In this document: piece after piece, positions 1 to 11,614 of the stretch
Numbering within the stretch: the first letter of the stretch is position 1
How the letters are laid out: each line of letters opens with the position of its first letter
Source of the DNA: Pseudeuparius sepicola
Lineage: Eukaryota > Arthropoda > Insecta > Coleoptera > Anthribidae
Reading direction: 5' to 3'
NCBI GenBank assembly: GCA_963920635.1
Contig: OY987303.1
Location: 13,556,175 to 13,620,174 of the forward strand
Length of the DNA stretch: 64,000 nt
Position numbers and translations under genes: made by a program
The notes under the pieces: model-generated
Databases searched by the model: none
What the model saw: the letters and a program-made list of their open reading frames with translations, nothing else
Told to the model about the DNA's origin: nothing

Positions 1-335
1 TACCTATGGCAGCACAATCTTTCAGTATAAATATTTTAGTAGGTTTGAATATCAATCTATTTTTCATGGAGGCTGCATAACAGAGAGCAGTTTTGTGTTT
101 CTGTTGGGAAGCGCCGTGCCTCGTCATGCTTGACCTAGGTAGAGCGATTGTCAAAGTCAAGCAACGCCGCTAGCAGTCAGCACTGAAGTTCTCATATATA
201 TGTGGTCCAGAGGCCTCGGCAACAAAAATCCACATAAGTCGTAAAAAGTTGAACATCAGTGCATTGGTATATAAAACAACTATTTCTGGACTATTAAACT
301 AAAAAGTCGTTAATGTTGCAACTCTATCAAGGTAG
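1..335 (-). repeat. dispersed repeat A, copy 1 (truncated by window edge)
   Basis: Reverse complement of the repeat at 54355-54985 (shared TTGCTTGACTTTGACxAT and GCAGCCTCCAT-type segments). It keeps the central hairpin: CACTGAAGTTC at about 180 pairs with GTTGAACATCAGTG at about 250, around AGAGGCCTCGG. A segment between the hairpin and the CTTGACTTTGAC part is missing relative to copy 3. Class unknown; no coding content. Confidence 0.65.
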
Positions 336-367
336 TTACGATGGGTTTCCGTCTTTGTGGGTCCGCT

Positions 368-784
368 GTGGCGATGTTGGGAGCATTGCTAACTATTTAG
401 AATGTATCTTTTTCTACCTTCAATCGACTTTGGTTCAATCGAGGTCAAGGGAGAAAAACACCGCTGGTAGCTAAGGGCGCGCTGGACAAAAATGTGGATT
501 CACGGTATTGCTCCTTAATATACGTAGCTTTATCTGTGTGATTTACTTACACTCACTGGGATTACAACGGTTTTCTAGGGTTTTTCGTAGTACGTGAGTG
601 ATTGTTAGCCCAGTTCTATCGGGAAAAGTCATCCCTAGCCGAAAATGGCGACGAAAACAAAATAATAGTTCCTCCGTCGATGAAAATAGTATATAATTGC
701 CCCCCACCTTCGCCCAAACACTCAGTTGCTTCTGGGGTACTCTTAGTTTGGAGTATAGTGAGGGTGAGAATTATTATTATTATT
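368..784 (+). mobile_element. tRNA-derived SINE, copy 1
   Basis: Aligns along its length with 52703-53046. A tRNA-like head (GTGGCGATGTTGGGAGC, then GGTTCAATCGAGG as a B-box-like word) is followed by a conserved body (CACTCACTGGGATTAC, TTCTATCGGGAAAAG, TTGCTTCTGGGGTACTC). It ends in GAGGGTGAGAATTATTATT, an (ATT)n tail. Head, body and simple tail are the layout of pol III SINEs. The frames read through it are chance. Confidence 0.65.
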
Positions 785-1414
785 GTGCAAGCTTTCTGAA
801 AGAGAGAAGAATTTTTATGAAGCTTGGAGAAGAGAGGTGTGAAAAGGATCGTAGTTTTATATTTCTTTCTATATATACTAATCTTGCAGAGGTGTCTCGA
901 CAAGACTAAGGCTGGTGTTTTGTCAGCGTCTACCTTGATTTTACACTTGCATAACTATTAAGTGAGTTGGTTACCAGCATATTGGAGGTAGGTACCCACT
1001 GAATCAGATGGGAGGTTACCGCTGTTTCACTGGAATACATTTAAATATGAAATGCGTGTGGATTGTCTCTGATGTAAATGTTAAAATCGCGACCAAGAAC
1101 GATACCTTGGAGGACTTCAGCTTGGAAGTTTTAATTTTTGAGCTGCCTGTATAATACTAAAAGTGCAGCTAATCTCGGTTGTCCCTTTCATTCGTTTTAA
1201 AGAAGAGAACCTCCAACAATTTGATATGACTAATGTCGAATCTGGAGAACGGCCCTCATAGTTTATTGTAAACTTGCCTGATAATTTGGGGAGTGATTTC
1301 AATGGAGAGTTTGTGGATGGCGCCGTCCTCTTACGCAACATCTAAAAAGATAGCAATGGTATTATACTATGTTCTGGTATTCCGTGCGGAGTAGGAAATA
1401 ATTTATAATCGTCC

Positions 1415-1795
1415 AGCATTTCTGTGGGGGCGGGCTCGCACTCTCGTCGGCTCTGGAGTGTCTCCTTCCTCCCGCGCCCTAGACGCCGCCACTCTAGGAC
1501 CTCCACGGCAGCGCGCGTGTGTGCCGAAATGCCCGGCATTCCGGCCGCCATTATATTATTCTTGTGTATAATTATGCGGCATTGTATCGGCCCGAAAATA
1601 ATGCCCGGACGTTTAAAATTTTCTCCGTCGCCATTAAAATCCGAAAGGGCACTTCGGATTTCCAGCCGGCGGGAGCCATTACGCCAGGATCGGAAGTTTT
1701 TTCGGAGTGGGCCACTTTTGGTTATTTTAGGGAGTTGTGGCGGAAAGGAAGTTGGTTGGTGCGGAAGGCGGGGGCTTGTATGTAATAGTTGCAAT
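1415..1795. promoter_or_regulatory. GC-rich island 1, candidate regulatory element
   Basis: Abrupt change from AT-rich sequence to CpG-rich sequence (GGGGGCGGGCTCGC near 1430; GCCGGCGGGAGCC near 1665). Between these are AT-rich words such as TTATATTATT and CCATTAAAAT. Frames are open on both strands by chance of base composition and match no family I know. It lies in Vsx intron 2. Confidence 0.4.
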
Positions 1796-2000
1796 AGTCG
1801 TAGCTTGCGGAACTTCAGAATCTACGGTTATCACTATCTTTATCAAAAATTCAACAATTTAAAAACATATGTTTGGTTTGCCACGCCTCTGCGAAACCCC
1901 CTGTATAAAATTTCTTACTATCCCAGAGAACTGCAAAATTCCCTACAACTTTTATCTAAAAATAAACCTTTTTTATATTACACAAAATAAGAGGATTATA

Positions 2001-2914
2001 CAGTGTGGTCATTTAAGTGTGCAACATATGGGAATTTTTTTTATTAATTGCACAACGAAAATACAAATATTCCCGAAAGTTGGTGCATGTTCGATAATTA
2101 TATTAGGCGCACTTAGAATGGTTGCAAGTCAAACAGCATACAGGGTAGGTCAAAAATATAAAAATAGTACAAGAGTAAAGTACCCTATTATTTCAGAAAA
2201 TTCAGCAACATGTCATTAAGAAAAGTTTTCTAGAATTAAAAGTTATGCCTAAATACCAAAACATGGCCTCCTAAGAAAAAGAAATATATTTTTTTGAAAA
2301 ACATAAACTTGCTAAAAACATTTTGTTTTAATATTCACCCTAAACAATTTCATAAATCAATCAAAATTATATCAATTTCGCATAACTTTGTTCAAATTCA
2401 AGCATATTTGTAAAATTAACTTAGATTTTTAATTTCTTAGGGAAGCACAAATTTCATGTTTGTTGGAACGTAATTAAACAAAACTTTAAAATTTCGCAAA
2501 AATTCTTCTGAACAAGGTAAAACATTAGTAATGATAATGTGTATATTAAAAAACTCTCATTTAAGGTGCAAAATTTTTATTTTAAATGTTTATTAAGAAA
2601 GTGGAAATTAGTTATTGTCGAAAAACGAAAAAAAAAATTTCTTAGGAGACTATGTTTTGGTATTTAGGCATTGCTTTTAATTCTAAACAACTTTTCTTAA
2701 TAACCTTTTGCTGAATTTTTTGAAATAAGGGTACTTTACTCTTGTACAATTTTTATATTTTTTGACCTACCTTGTATGCTGTTTAACTTGCAACCATTCT
2801 AAGTGCACCTAATATGATTATTGAACATGCATCAACTTTCGGCAATGTCTGTATTTTGGTTGTGCAATTAATAAAAAAAAGTCCCATATGTTGCACACTT
2901 AAATGACCACACTG
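2001..2914. mobile_element. foldback element F1, copy a (914 bp)
   Basis: Terminal arms of about 290 bp (2001-2290 and about 2630-2914) are inverted copies beginning CAGTGTGGTCATTTAAGTG and flanked by TA (1999-2000, 2915-2916). A second copy lies at 20362-21270. TA duplication and CAGTGTGG ends fit the Tc1/mariner superfamily; no transposase is left in the AT-rich middle. Confidence 0.85.
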
Positions 2915-3313
2915 TACATATATGTAAATGTCAAAGTTTGTGTAAGACACTTACCAAATATTATGGCCGACTAAACATTTAACAGTTAGCCATGGCATAG
3001 TATTCAAAATTAAAGTTCTTAATGGGACACCCTTTGTAACTGAAATAGAATTTACCTGGTTCTAAACCATTGAAAAATTGCACACATAACACGTGATTTT
3101 TTATTTACTCTATGTGATAAGGCACTGCTAGCCTTCTGCGAGAAGCCCCAATAATCATCCTAACGATTTCTTGACTTTCAGCATGCGTCTAGCTTTATTA
3201 CAATAAATATTCTTTCTGCAATAAGCAGTACACATTGTACACATTTGCAGTGACTATTTGAAAGTTTTAGGTTGTTTTGTTTTTGGTAACAGGATAATTA
3301 CCATAATATTATA

Positions 3314-4660
3314 CAGGGTGTCTACTTTCAAACATATACAAAATACAAATCCATAACATCTTTATTTTTGGAGAAATCGCTTGAACTTTTTTCTTGTTTG
3401 AAAGACCTTCAAAAGCCGCTTCTCTCGACCTTTCTACCATTTTCAAAATGCAAATTCAATGCCGGCTGTGATTTTTTTATAGACAAAAATACAGGTGAAA
3501 ATGTGCCCTATCGTGAAAAATATGTAATGCGCGTCATGATCGTAACATACATTTTACAACTGTTGCAATAATAAACACGAAATTTGATAAAAGAGGTGGA
3601 GAAGTTTGGAAAAAGTATGTAATGTTCTATAAACTGCAATGGCCTTTGTAGGAAATGCATTTAAGACGAAACCGACACCACGCAACGTCAACCGAAGATC
3701 TGAACAAATTGTGGAATATGTATTTCCGAAATAACCCCAAAAATTCTTTAAATGATGCAGTAAGAGATTTATACACCAGAAAAAGTCTACCATCTGGTAA
3801 ATGTTTAAAAGCAAATAAAAATAAAGCCATTGGAAGCATTGTTTTTGCATACATTAGAAGGTGATATGGATAAAATATTAGAGTATTGTTTGTGGGCACA
3901 AGGAAAATATTTATACGATGACGGTTTCCTAAAAAAATATTATCTAAAGATGAAGCCACTTTTACTACAAAACACCCGTCACTGGGCAGAAGTCAACCCA
4001 AATTTTGTTGTGAACTATGAGTCAGTTCTCACATATTAAAATAAATGTATTCTGTGGAATAACCTGCCAAAGGGTGATAGGATAGTGCCCGTTTTCTTGA
4101 ATTTTTAAGAGGGGCGTTCCAAAATACACTTGACGAGCTGTCACTAATGGAAACCAGGGACTTAATGATGCAGTTGGATGAAGCACCTATCCACGTTCAG
4201 TGGCTAATTTTCCCAACGGTATTGTTAAACTTATAAGTTCCAGTTTATTGCCTTCTTTTAGATTTAGATGGATAGGACGAAATATTCCGTTAATTAGATG
4301 GCCGCCAAGATCGCTAGACTTGTCCCCGATGGACTTTTATTTTGGGTGCTATAAAAAATGGAGTATATCCCAAGCGCCAAGGAATATCCACGAACTAGGC
4401 CTAAAAATTATAAAAGTCAGTAAGTCGAGATAACACGGGCAGTGTTCCATAACAGGTAGGTAACGCATAGAAACATGTACCATCTTAGAGGCAGCCTTTG
4501 TAAAATCTTTTTTTTCCTTGTAGGTAAGTTGATATTTTGTAAAATAAAAATAAATTACTTTTGTGTTTATTAGGAGTTTTTCAATAATTCCAGGATGCTC
4601 TGGACCCCGATAAAGGTTAAAAGAATTCCGCATTTTGAGCGTTTTGAGTATTCCATAACC
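3314..4660 (+). mobile_element. decayed Tc1/mariner-superfamily transposon
   Basis: Left end TA|CAGGGTGTCTACTTTC at 3312-3314. The right end is degenerate. Positions about 4500-4660 match the reverse complement of 19800-19915 in foldback F6, including ATTACTTTTGTGTTTATTA and GCATTTTGAG, so the two are relatives. It carries the transposase relic listed next. Confidence 0.6.
3655..4433 (+). pseudogene. broken DDE transposase of the PPRSPDLxPxDF type
   Basis: Three frames read in series: an N-terminal part (3655-3864), a middle with EYCLWAQGKYLYDD and LLLQNTRHWAEVNPNFV (about 3870-4039), and a C-terminal part with MQLDEAPIH (4166) and RWIGRNIPLIRWPPRS then LDLSPMDFYFGCYKK (4270-4365). These follow the order of an insect Tc1/mariner-superfamily transposase: the WxEENPHFV-type middle, the catalytic xxDxAPxH, then PPRSPDLTPLDFFLWG. 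Frameshifts and stops at 4039 and about 4220 break it; the third catalytic position reads MDF. It once cut and pasted its host element at TA sites. No function now. Confidence 0.75.
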
Positions 4661-4714
4661 AATAACGAAAAACTAAATTTTCCGGAAAAGTTCCTCTTCA
4701 CAAATAAGATCTCT

Positions 4715-5060
4715 TCCCTCCGGCTGGAAGCCATTGTCTGCGGGTGCCGGCCCGTAAAATAGCGGGCCCGTCGGCCCCGCCGCTGCAGCTACAATAAGCC
4801 ATCTTGGGCCGTAATTGCTGCCGGGCTTACTTAATTTGGAATTTCATTTGGCCCGGCCCAGGTCGCAAATCAGGAAAAGGGTAATTTTATGGGTCGCGCG
4901 CCTCGATTTAATACACTTCGGGGGCCCCCCCGTAATGGAGGAACTGTTAGGTTTATTACTTGCTTATTACATTGTTCCCCGGGCGGGGCGGGCGCCTTTT
5001 TCGGTGGGAATAAGGTGAAGAATACAGGGGGAGAGAAGAGGGAATCGGGATAACCCAACC
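4715..5060. promoter_or_regulatory. GC-rich island 2, candidate regulatory element
   Basis: CpG-rich block with GGCCCGTCGGCCCCGCCG and a run of GGGGGCCCCCCCG, mixed with ATTTAATAC and TTATTACTTGCTTATTAC words. No credible exon. Intronic to Vsx. Confidence 0.4.
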
Positions 5061-5079
5061 CAATTTGGTGGATTCCGAA

Positions 5080-5990
5080 AATTTCTTTAAGCGTTCATCA
5101 ATCTAGAGTTTCCTTGGTTCTAAAGCCATGTGAACCGGGAGATACTTTCTTTTTCCTTCGTCTTATCTTATATACAGAGTGGTTAAGCCAAATAGAAAGA
5201 GCGAATATGGTTGTGATAGTTCAGTTTCTATTACGGTAATATTCACAAAAGGACAGCAGTTCGAGGGGCACGCGCGTACTTCCCAATTGTAACGACAATT
5301 TTGATTTTTTTGTATTTCACAGGCTTAATTTGAAGGTCATTTTAAGCATTGTTATGGCGTTAAAACAGATTTTTTTTATGAACATCCCTATTGTTGGTAG
5401 AGATAATTTATTATATTACTATACAGACGAGGTGCAGTGGGTTGAATGTAAAGATAGCAGGTCTAAAATAATATATACTCTTAACTATGAGAAAGTCAGT
5501 GTCTCCATAGAGTAAAACAAAATCTTTTTTGTGTAGGTAAAATTCATTAGGCTTTATCCGAGTTACATACTTACAGCGTTGGGCAGTCAACGCTTACAGC
5601 GTTGGGTGAAAACCTTCAGTCAACGCTTACAGCCTCCTTGATAAACATGTTGTTTCAAATCTTTTGTATAATACTCAAAAGATACTTTTCTCGCAGAAGA
5701 ATTGCTTTTAGTTTTTTTCGCGATAAGATATTTTTTGGGATATGATTTTTTACAGGAATATAATTAAATATTCTGCTTATTATATTTTGCTGCAAAAAAT
5801 GTTAGGTAATTCGATTTTACGTAATACGGTGACAAGCCACATAAAGTAAACAAGTAAATGCAAAAAGGGGATAAGCCAAATTAGCTTATTATTTAGCCTA
5901 TTACTGCGCGTTTAAATTAGAGACTTCTTTTGGACCGTAATGAAGGGGGTTCATAGATACTTATTTTTGCGCATTGAAAACTTCTTGAAA
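5080..5990. other. gene-free stretch
   Basis: AT-rich, nothing recognised apart from the tandem duplication at 5571-5632 and a possible TE end (TACAGAGTGGTTAAGCC at 5172). Confidence 0.5.
5571..5632. repeat. short tandem duplication
   Basis: TTACAGCGTTGGG and CAGTCAACGCTTACAGC occur two to three times in head-to-tail order within 62 bp, with a small insertion (TGAAAACCTT) in the second unit. Confidence 0.7.
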
Positions 5991-5999
5991 CATTCTTTT

Positions 6000-6540
6000 A
6001 AACACAGAAAGAAATTCTTGGCATGATATTAATCACCACTAGTGATTAACTTCAGAGCCATTGTCACAATACCTTTTTCATCGACACAATGAACAAAAAT
6101 GATTGTAACAATGAATGTTGGTGATTAGGTAATTAACATGTTCATTAACATAATGACCCAACGAACATTATTATAATGTACTAAAGTCGTTAACTCAATG
6201 TAAAAAGTGGTGTCTACAGTGAATAATACGTTGTGTGAATGCAAATCGGGCATTGAAACAAGGCACAAATACATTGACTTAATGATTTCAAGGTGTTTAA
6301 TATTATGTTCCGTTCATCACTGTATGTTGTTGCTATGATGCATAACGTAATTGTCTAATATTTAGTGGTGATTATGTCAACGTACAGTTTTATAGTTTAA
6401 TACAACTGTATTATCATAGTAATGTTCAAAAACATCAGCCAATGTACCCAAGCATAAATATAAGGAACAATATCATTAGTTAATATACTAATGCGTGCTG
6501 TCAATGTCCTTGTGCCTTGCGACAATGTCCTAAGTTATCA
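6000..6540 (+). repeat. degenerate part of the 88-bp tandem repeat
   Basis: Words of the array at 8105-9110 recur at roughly unit spacing: CGAACATTATTATAATGTAC near 6163 against CGAACATTAAGCCAATGCCC, CAACTCAATGTAAAAA-like sequence near 6190, and GACAATGTCCTAAGTTAT near 6519 against CAATGTCCTGAAGTGAT. Similarity is weak; the region may be an older, more diverged stretch of the same array. Confidence 0.45.
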
Positions 6541-6544
6541 ATAC

Positions 6545-8100
6545 TGGTCTTTTTTATTTATTGTGGACCTGCCACGTCCCAACGCCATCACGCTGTACTC
6601 TAGTATGAAACTTTCTGCCGGTGTGTTAACTTGTCAAGTTATCCTGTGCGTCTGTGCGTATAATACTAATACGATCTGTTAGTGTGACGATTCTGTTAGA
6701 GTTTTGCTAAGGTAAGTCATCTGGTATTAAATATGCAAATTTCCCATATTATGGTTAAAGCAAAGTCTAGAGAATACCCTAGACTTTGGTTAAAGTAACA
6801 GAAAATACAGTGATATACAGTGGTCCCCACCGCTCGCCGCGTATATTTTCGGTTTAAAGGCATCTTTAAAAAAGGTTAACCTTTAAGTTATGATAAGTCA
6901 CGATTAAACGCCCTCGAACAATTTTGTTGATCCAAAGAAATTTAATGGATTTTTGATTGTGTGTGTGCATAACCAGCGAAATTAAACTCTGAAAACTATG
7001 AAAACTTTCACACACATTCAAAATATTATACCTACAGACCTATGCTGTAATATCTAATATCTAATCATAATTGTTTTAGTATGTACCACTCAGAAGATAC
7101 AGACGAAACACTATAAGATCATTGAAATCTGATAACTTGTCACAAGAAAAATTTGACCATTGCTTGGCAGCAGGTATCGTCTAAACGAAATTAGTGCGAT
7201 AGACTCAACTCAGCTGTTATAGAAAAATTACCAGTTTACAAACAACCGTCAAGATTTAGGCTGGAAGTTTATACTTCAAATTTTGATGTATACCTACATA
7301 ATGTTGGAGATTTGGAAGACTCAATGGTGTCAAATCGTCCTAATTAGGAAAAGTAAGAGACTTTTTCCTAACTCGTTACATAAACAGCATTTTTGAGGCT
7401 AATTTTAATTTAATTTGTTGTATTTTTAGAAATATGGACTTTACTATGGGCATAGGACCGGAGAATGGGGTCGAACTTCTAATAAGCTCGGAAAAGGAAG
7501 TACCACAATAAAAGTTATACCTATAGGCACATTCGAGTATATGAATGATGAATGGTAAGGCAAGACTATCATCAGAACTCTACTAGAGAGATTGCAACAG
7601 TAAAAAATTGGGCAAAGTAGTACGTCCATTATGGTACAGTGTGATGATGTAAGTACCTATAGTCACGAGTAATGACAAAATGAAACCTCATAAAAATGTT
7701 GCTTATTTAAAAATATAAAATAACATGCCATTTCATAAATAATTACTTTAACTCCCAGCAATTTTCCAATAGCGTTATGTTTCAAACCTTTTTATTTTAT
7801 TCTATAGAATACAGTCTACAAATTCCTACTTCAAAACACATGTTTATGGGAATATTTAAAAAATGTTTAATAAATGGTTCTATAAGAATTTCGCTGTTGT
7901 GTCTTAGTTCTTTTGACCTAGATTTTACCTATCCATTGTAAATTTTATAGAAGAAATTGGTTTCTAAATAAAATTACAGGTGAGAGTTCTTAAAATATCC
8001 TTTTTTATTTTCTGTTCAAAAAACGTTGGCACTCAACAGTAAAAACTACTGAAAAAATCCAACGTCCAAAATCAAAAAGTAAAAATTGGGCACTTAGATC
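6545..8100. other. gene-free stretch between two tandem-repeat areas
   Basis: AT-rich. A stretch near 7220-7345 reads KLPVYKQPSRFRLEVYTSNF in one frame but resembles nothing I recognise and has stops around it. Confidence 0.4.
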
Positions 8101-8104
8101 AGAA

Positions 8105-9112
8105 TTACATCGAACATTGAACCAAAGGTCCGAAGTGATAGAAGTATGTATACAGGGTGTGTCATTACTCGTTTTTTATTGATTAGATTGCTAAAAATGT
8201 TAACAGATTTAACGAGTTATAAAAAATAATATGGTTTAGTAAAAATACGAACCATTGTATACGTTATCATGAATACAGGAAGTATGATAAAAATGTCAGT
8301 TGTCATTTTCGATTTCCCATTCAGCCTGAAGTGGCGGCCTTGAGCCACCTGGTATATATGTATATTCCAGCGATTCCAGCAATATAATATACACAACATG
8401 ACTATAAATATTTAAAAATAACCATCATATTGGTTTTTACATGTTCATTACAGTACATCCAGAAGGTAATATTCAAGTATAGATCAAGATGCTGTCTAAG
8501 TGGCCGCTACTTCCGGCTAAACCAGAAGTCGGAAATGGAAACTGACCTACCGTACCTACTCAGTATATGCTCGGTATATACTCATTAGCAAAAGCTGTTA
8601 GCAGAATTTGACTTAATTTTTTCGTACAATCTGTTTTTGATACCTTTTATAGCAACGTAGGAACAACCATTTGGTTCCATTTTTTCTGAATCGAATAATT
8701 TGTCTAATAAACAATATCCGTTCATTTTTAGCAGAATAATCAATAAAAAAGAGTTCTGACACACCCTGTATAATAAATCATCATGACGAATCCTAATATT
8801 AATGTCATCGAACATTAAGCCAATGCCCTGAAGTGATTGACCAATGATAATAGATCATCATGAGAATGTCTGTGATGTCATAATATTAATGTCCTCGAAC
8901 ATTAAGCCAATGCCCTGAGCTCATAGACCAATGTACAGGAAATCACTACGAGCATGACCGTTTCGACATAATAATAATGACTTGTAACATTGAGCCAATG
9001 TCCTGAAGTGATAAGCCAATGTAAAAAAAAACATTACGAGGAAGACCGTATTGACATAGTAATGATGCCTTCGAACATTAAACCATCTCCCTGAAATGAT
9101 AATCACAATCAC
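8105..9112 (+). repeat. 88-bp tandem repeat array, interrupted
   Basis: Units start at 8794, 8881, 8969 and 9057 (spacing 87-88), each with TAATATTAATG-like start, CGAACATTAAGCCAATG, CCTGAAGTGAT and a GACCGT/GATGTCA-like end. A further unit at about 8100-8150 (ACATCGAACATTGAACC, CCGAAGTGATAGAAG) is cut by the foldback at 8153-8768 and resumes at 8769 with TAATAAATCATCATGACG. Hence the array is older than the insertion. Confidence 0.8.
8153..8768. mobile_element. foldback element F2 inserted in the tandem array
   Basis: Ends CAGGGTGTGTCATTACTCG and its inverted partner TTCTGACACACCCTG, with about 36-bp arms including TTTTTTATTGATT, and TA on both sides (8151-8152, 8769-8770). It splits one unit of the 88-bp array, giving a clean insertion site. 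The interior has no recognised coding sequence. Confidence 0.85.
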
Positions 9113-9114
9113 CT

Positions 9115-9626
9115 TAAGTTCAAACAATGACCAATAAAACATCATATTGATCAAACCGGGCATCGGTTGAAATTTAATGTACAAATTCATTACCACAATG
9201 TCTTTTTTAATTATATTTACGTAGGTTTTTCGTTCTGTGAATAATATAACGTGTAAAAGTTTTCCCACAAATAAGCCACAAATATTTTGGCAAAAAAGAG
9301 ATAAGCCTCACATTTATTTAAATACCTGTTGTAACGAATAATCTGAAGAATCGCTGCTCATTTCTTTGTCAATATAGGTAGGTAGTCATCATAAATTATT
9401 TATCTTTAAAATTACCGAGAAAATCGGGTTTACCACGTTTACTAGAACACCCTGTAAACACCCAGTCAATATGCACATTTATTGGTATATTCTTTTGGAA
9501 ATTTAGCTTAGGATTGAGGTTATAGATTGCTATGTTCTATTTTTGAATAACCAAAGTCAGATGTTAAATTCATAGTTTAGCCATTGCGATAAAAAACGGA
9601 AAGTCAATATGATTGAAATTTTTATC
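9115..9626. other. gene-free stretch
   Basis: Only a solitary right TE end is visible (AGAACACCCTG|TA ending 9454), with no partner. Confidence 0.45.
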
Positions 9627-9628
9627 TA

Positions 9629-11146
9629 AACTTCTGGGCCAAATTAATGCACCAGTCATATTTTTTATATTTTTATATTTTTTTCGCGACAATGACAGTT
9701 TTATTTAAGCTAACTACCTATAGTATCAAATAACCGTGTTTTATGACAGTAATTCGTATTAAACCTCGTTTTAGACTAAAACTGTGTTAAAATTTTCTTA
9801 AAAAGTGCTGATTAAAGCAAAGAGCCTGTGAAAAGCAAGCTTTCGATTGTGATTGTTTTTATCACATGCATGTTGGGAAGTTCATTTGCGAGTAAATCAA
9901 GTAAGGAAAATGAACCGCCAAAGAAATTAAGGATGCAGTGCGAGCATAGACTCTCCTGGATGAACAATATTCAATGAGATATGTTGATGGTTTGTTAGGA
10001 AGACATCATCCCGGCATCTGCCGCATGGTGAGACGACATAATGAGACGGGCTCGTATCATCGAAGAACAGCACAAGGACGAAAACGTTGCACTAATCAAA
10101 TTGAGGATTGTTTTTTGAGCCAACGTGCTCTCAGAGACAGGAGAGTAACCAGCAATCTGCTAAAAAATGAATTAGCAGATACTCGAAATATCGCTATATC
10201 GTCCCGAACGGTTAGAAGACGTTTACATGAAGCAGGATTGATCAAGAGAAGACCTGCCAAAAAACATTGCTTACCAGAGAACACAAAGTTCAGAGATTAA
10301 ATTTTGCAAGACTACATGGAACAAGTTCTGTTCTCCGATGAAACTAGAGTTAGCCTTAAAGCTCCAGATGAACGTGAGCGTGCCTGGTGAAGGCGAGGAG
10401 AAAGGTTTGCCAGCTGCAATATCTCTCCTAAAGTAGGTACCTTTTGGCGGTGGCTCTAAAATGTTTTGGTGGGGAATTTGTTTCGATGCTCATACGGAGT
10501 TGGTCCCTATACGTACGAGGTCTATGAATGTCCAGTATTACTTAGACAACATTATTGTCGAACATGTAATGCCTTTTGCTCCGTTTGTTGGACCTAATTT
10601 TTTATTCATGCAGCTAGACAGGTTATTTGCTACCTAAATGATGTTAATATATCCCTTTATTATAGTGTCCACCTAATGGTCCTGATATGAATCGTATATA
10701 GAGACTATCTCAAAAAAAAAGATTCGAAATCGTAGGCCTTCTCTTGCTAATCAAAACCAACTCATAGAGGTTTCTATTGTAGAATGGGAGAATGTGCCGC
10801 AAACTTTTGTTAAACATTTTTCATATCAAGCATGCCTCGACGAATGAATGCAGTGATAAGAAGTAGAGGAGGGCCTACGCGGTATTAGTGTTTGACACAG
10901 ATGCATTTATTCTGTTTTGCTGATTTTTTTTCTTTTTTGAAATTGCAGTTATGCTAGCGCCTTTATGCGTTTTCAGCAAAAATATATTTTTAATGAAACA
11001 TTAACGGAAATTAAGGTCATGTTAAGGTCATATTTGACTAACTTGTAGGTGTTCATTATCATTTCAATGTAAATTATTTTTATTTTGTCTTTTTATTGTA
11101 TATATTTAGATTAATTAAAGTGGTGCGTTAATTTTGTCCAGGAGTG
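9629..11146 (+). mobile_element. Tc1-like transposon relic (1518 bp)
   Basis: Terminal inverted repeats AACTTCTGGGCCAAATTAAT (9629) and, on the other strand from 11146, CACTCCTGGACAAAATTAAC match in most positions and continue into GCACCA. TA flanks both ends (9627-9628, 11147-11148). It contains the transposase relic listed next. Confidence 0.88.
9909..10888 (+). pseudogene. Tc1-family (DD34E) transposase, inactivated
   Basis: Seen: an N-terminal helix-turn-helix pair at 9974-10300 (DGLLGRHHPGICRMVRRHNE; TSNLLKNELADTRNIAISS; RTVRRRLHEAGLIKRRPAKK). This is followed, in shifting frames, by FSDETRVSLKAPDERE (10331), TELVPIRTRSMN (10496), IVEHVMPFAPFVGPNFLFM (10556) and LKKKIRNRRPSLANQNQLIE (10709). 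Known: this is the standard order in Tc1 transposases. The region that should hold the second catalytic Asp (HDNARPH-type, near 10610) is deleted, and a stretch before the first Asp (about 10310) is also missing, with several stops. It is a dead gene; the most likely start is ATG at 9909 but the early part is also broken. Confidence 0.88.
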
Positions 11147-11159
11147 TATTTAGGTTAAA

Positions 11160-11610
11160 TGGTGTGTTCGGTCAGCGGGCCAGCGTTCTCCCCGGTTCTC
11201 CGCCGTTCTTAAAAAACTGGTATCACTCTGACCGCAAGAACCGTCGCTTCTGAAAAGCTCCTTGGGCAAGTAAGATATTTTAAATTACTATTTACGAGCT
11301 CAGTCGACGCGCGAAAAGCGCGCGGGGTACCCGCCAGCGGCGCCCGTCCCCGGGCGCAGGGCGGGGGGGCCGCTTCCTGGCCCGCCTATTCACCGGCGGC
11401 CCGTCGCTTAATGCCCCCGGACAATTGAATAGCGGCGCGTTCTCGCCCCGCACACCGGGTTTATTACCTGCCCGGTTTTGCTGCGCTCGGTGCATACAGC
11501 CGCGGATTGTTCTCGGGCGCTACGCGCGTAAAAGTGGGGAGCGTCGTCGCGCGAGAATCGTAGAATCAAGCCGCCATCCCGGTCGATTAATTCGGATTAA
11601 GTTCCGGCCT
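11160..11610. promoter_or_regulatory. GC-rich island 3, candidate regulatory element
   Basis: Starts just after the Tc1-like relic ends and is the most GC-rich block of the left half (GGGCGCAGGGCGGGGGGGCC near 11352). It contains ACAATTGAATAG and GTTTATTACC words and ends in CGATTAATTCGGATTAAG. The frames seen in it have no recognisable domains. Confidence 0.4.
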
Positions 11611-11614
11611 TGAT

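Noticed and set aside
1342..1990. Long overlapping frames (150-188 codons) on both strands at island 1
   Set aside because: GC-rich sequence lacks stops by composition; frames on both strands are equally open and show no domain.
7220..7345. Possible protein remnant KLPVYKQPSRFRLEVYTSNF
   Set aside because: Short, bounded by stops and without recognisable family.
8794..9112. CRISPR array
   Set aside because: 88-bp units are contiguous and diverged with no unique spacers; a eukaryotic tandem repeat.
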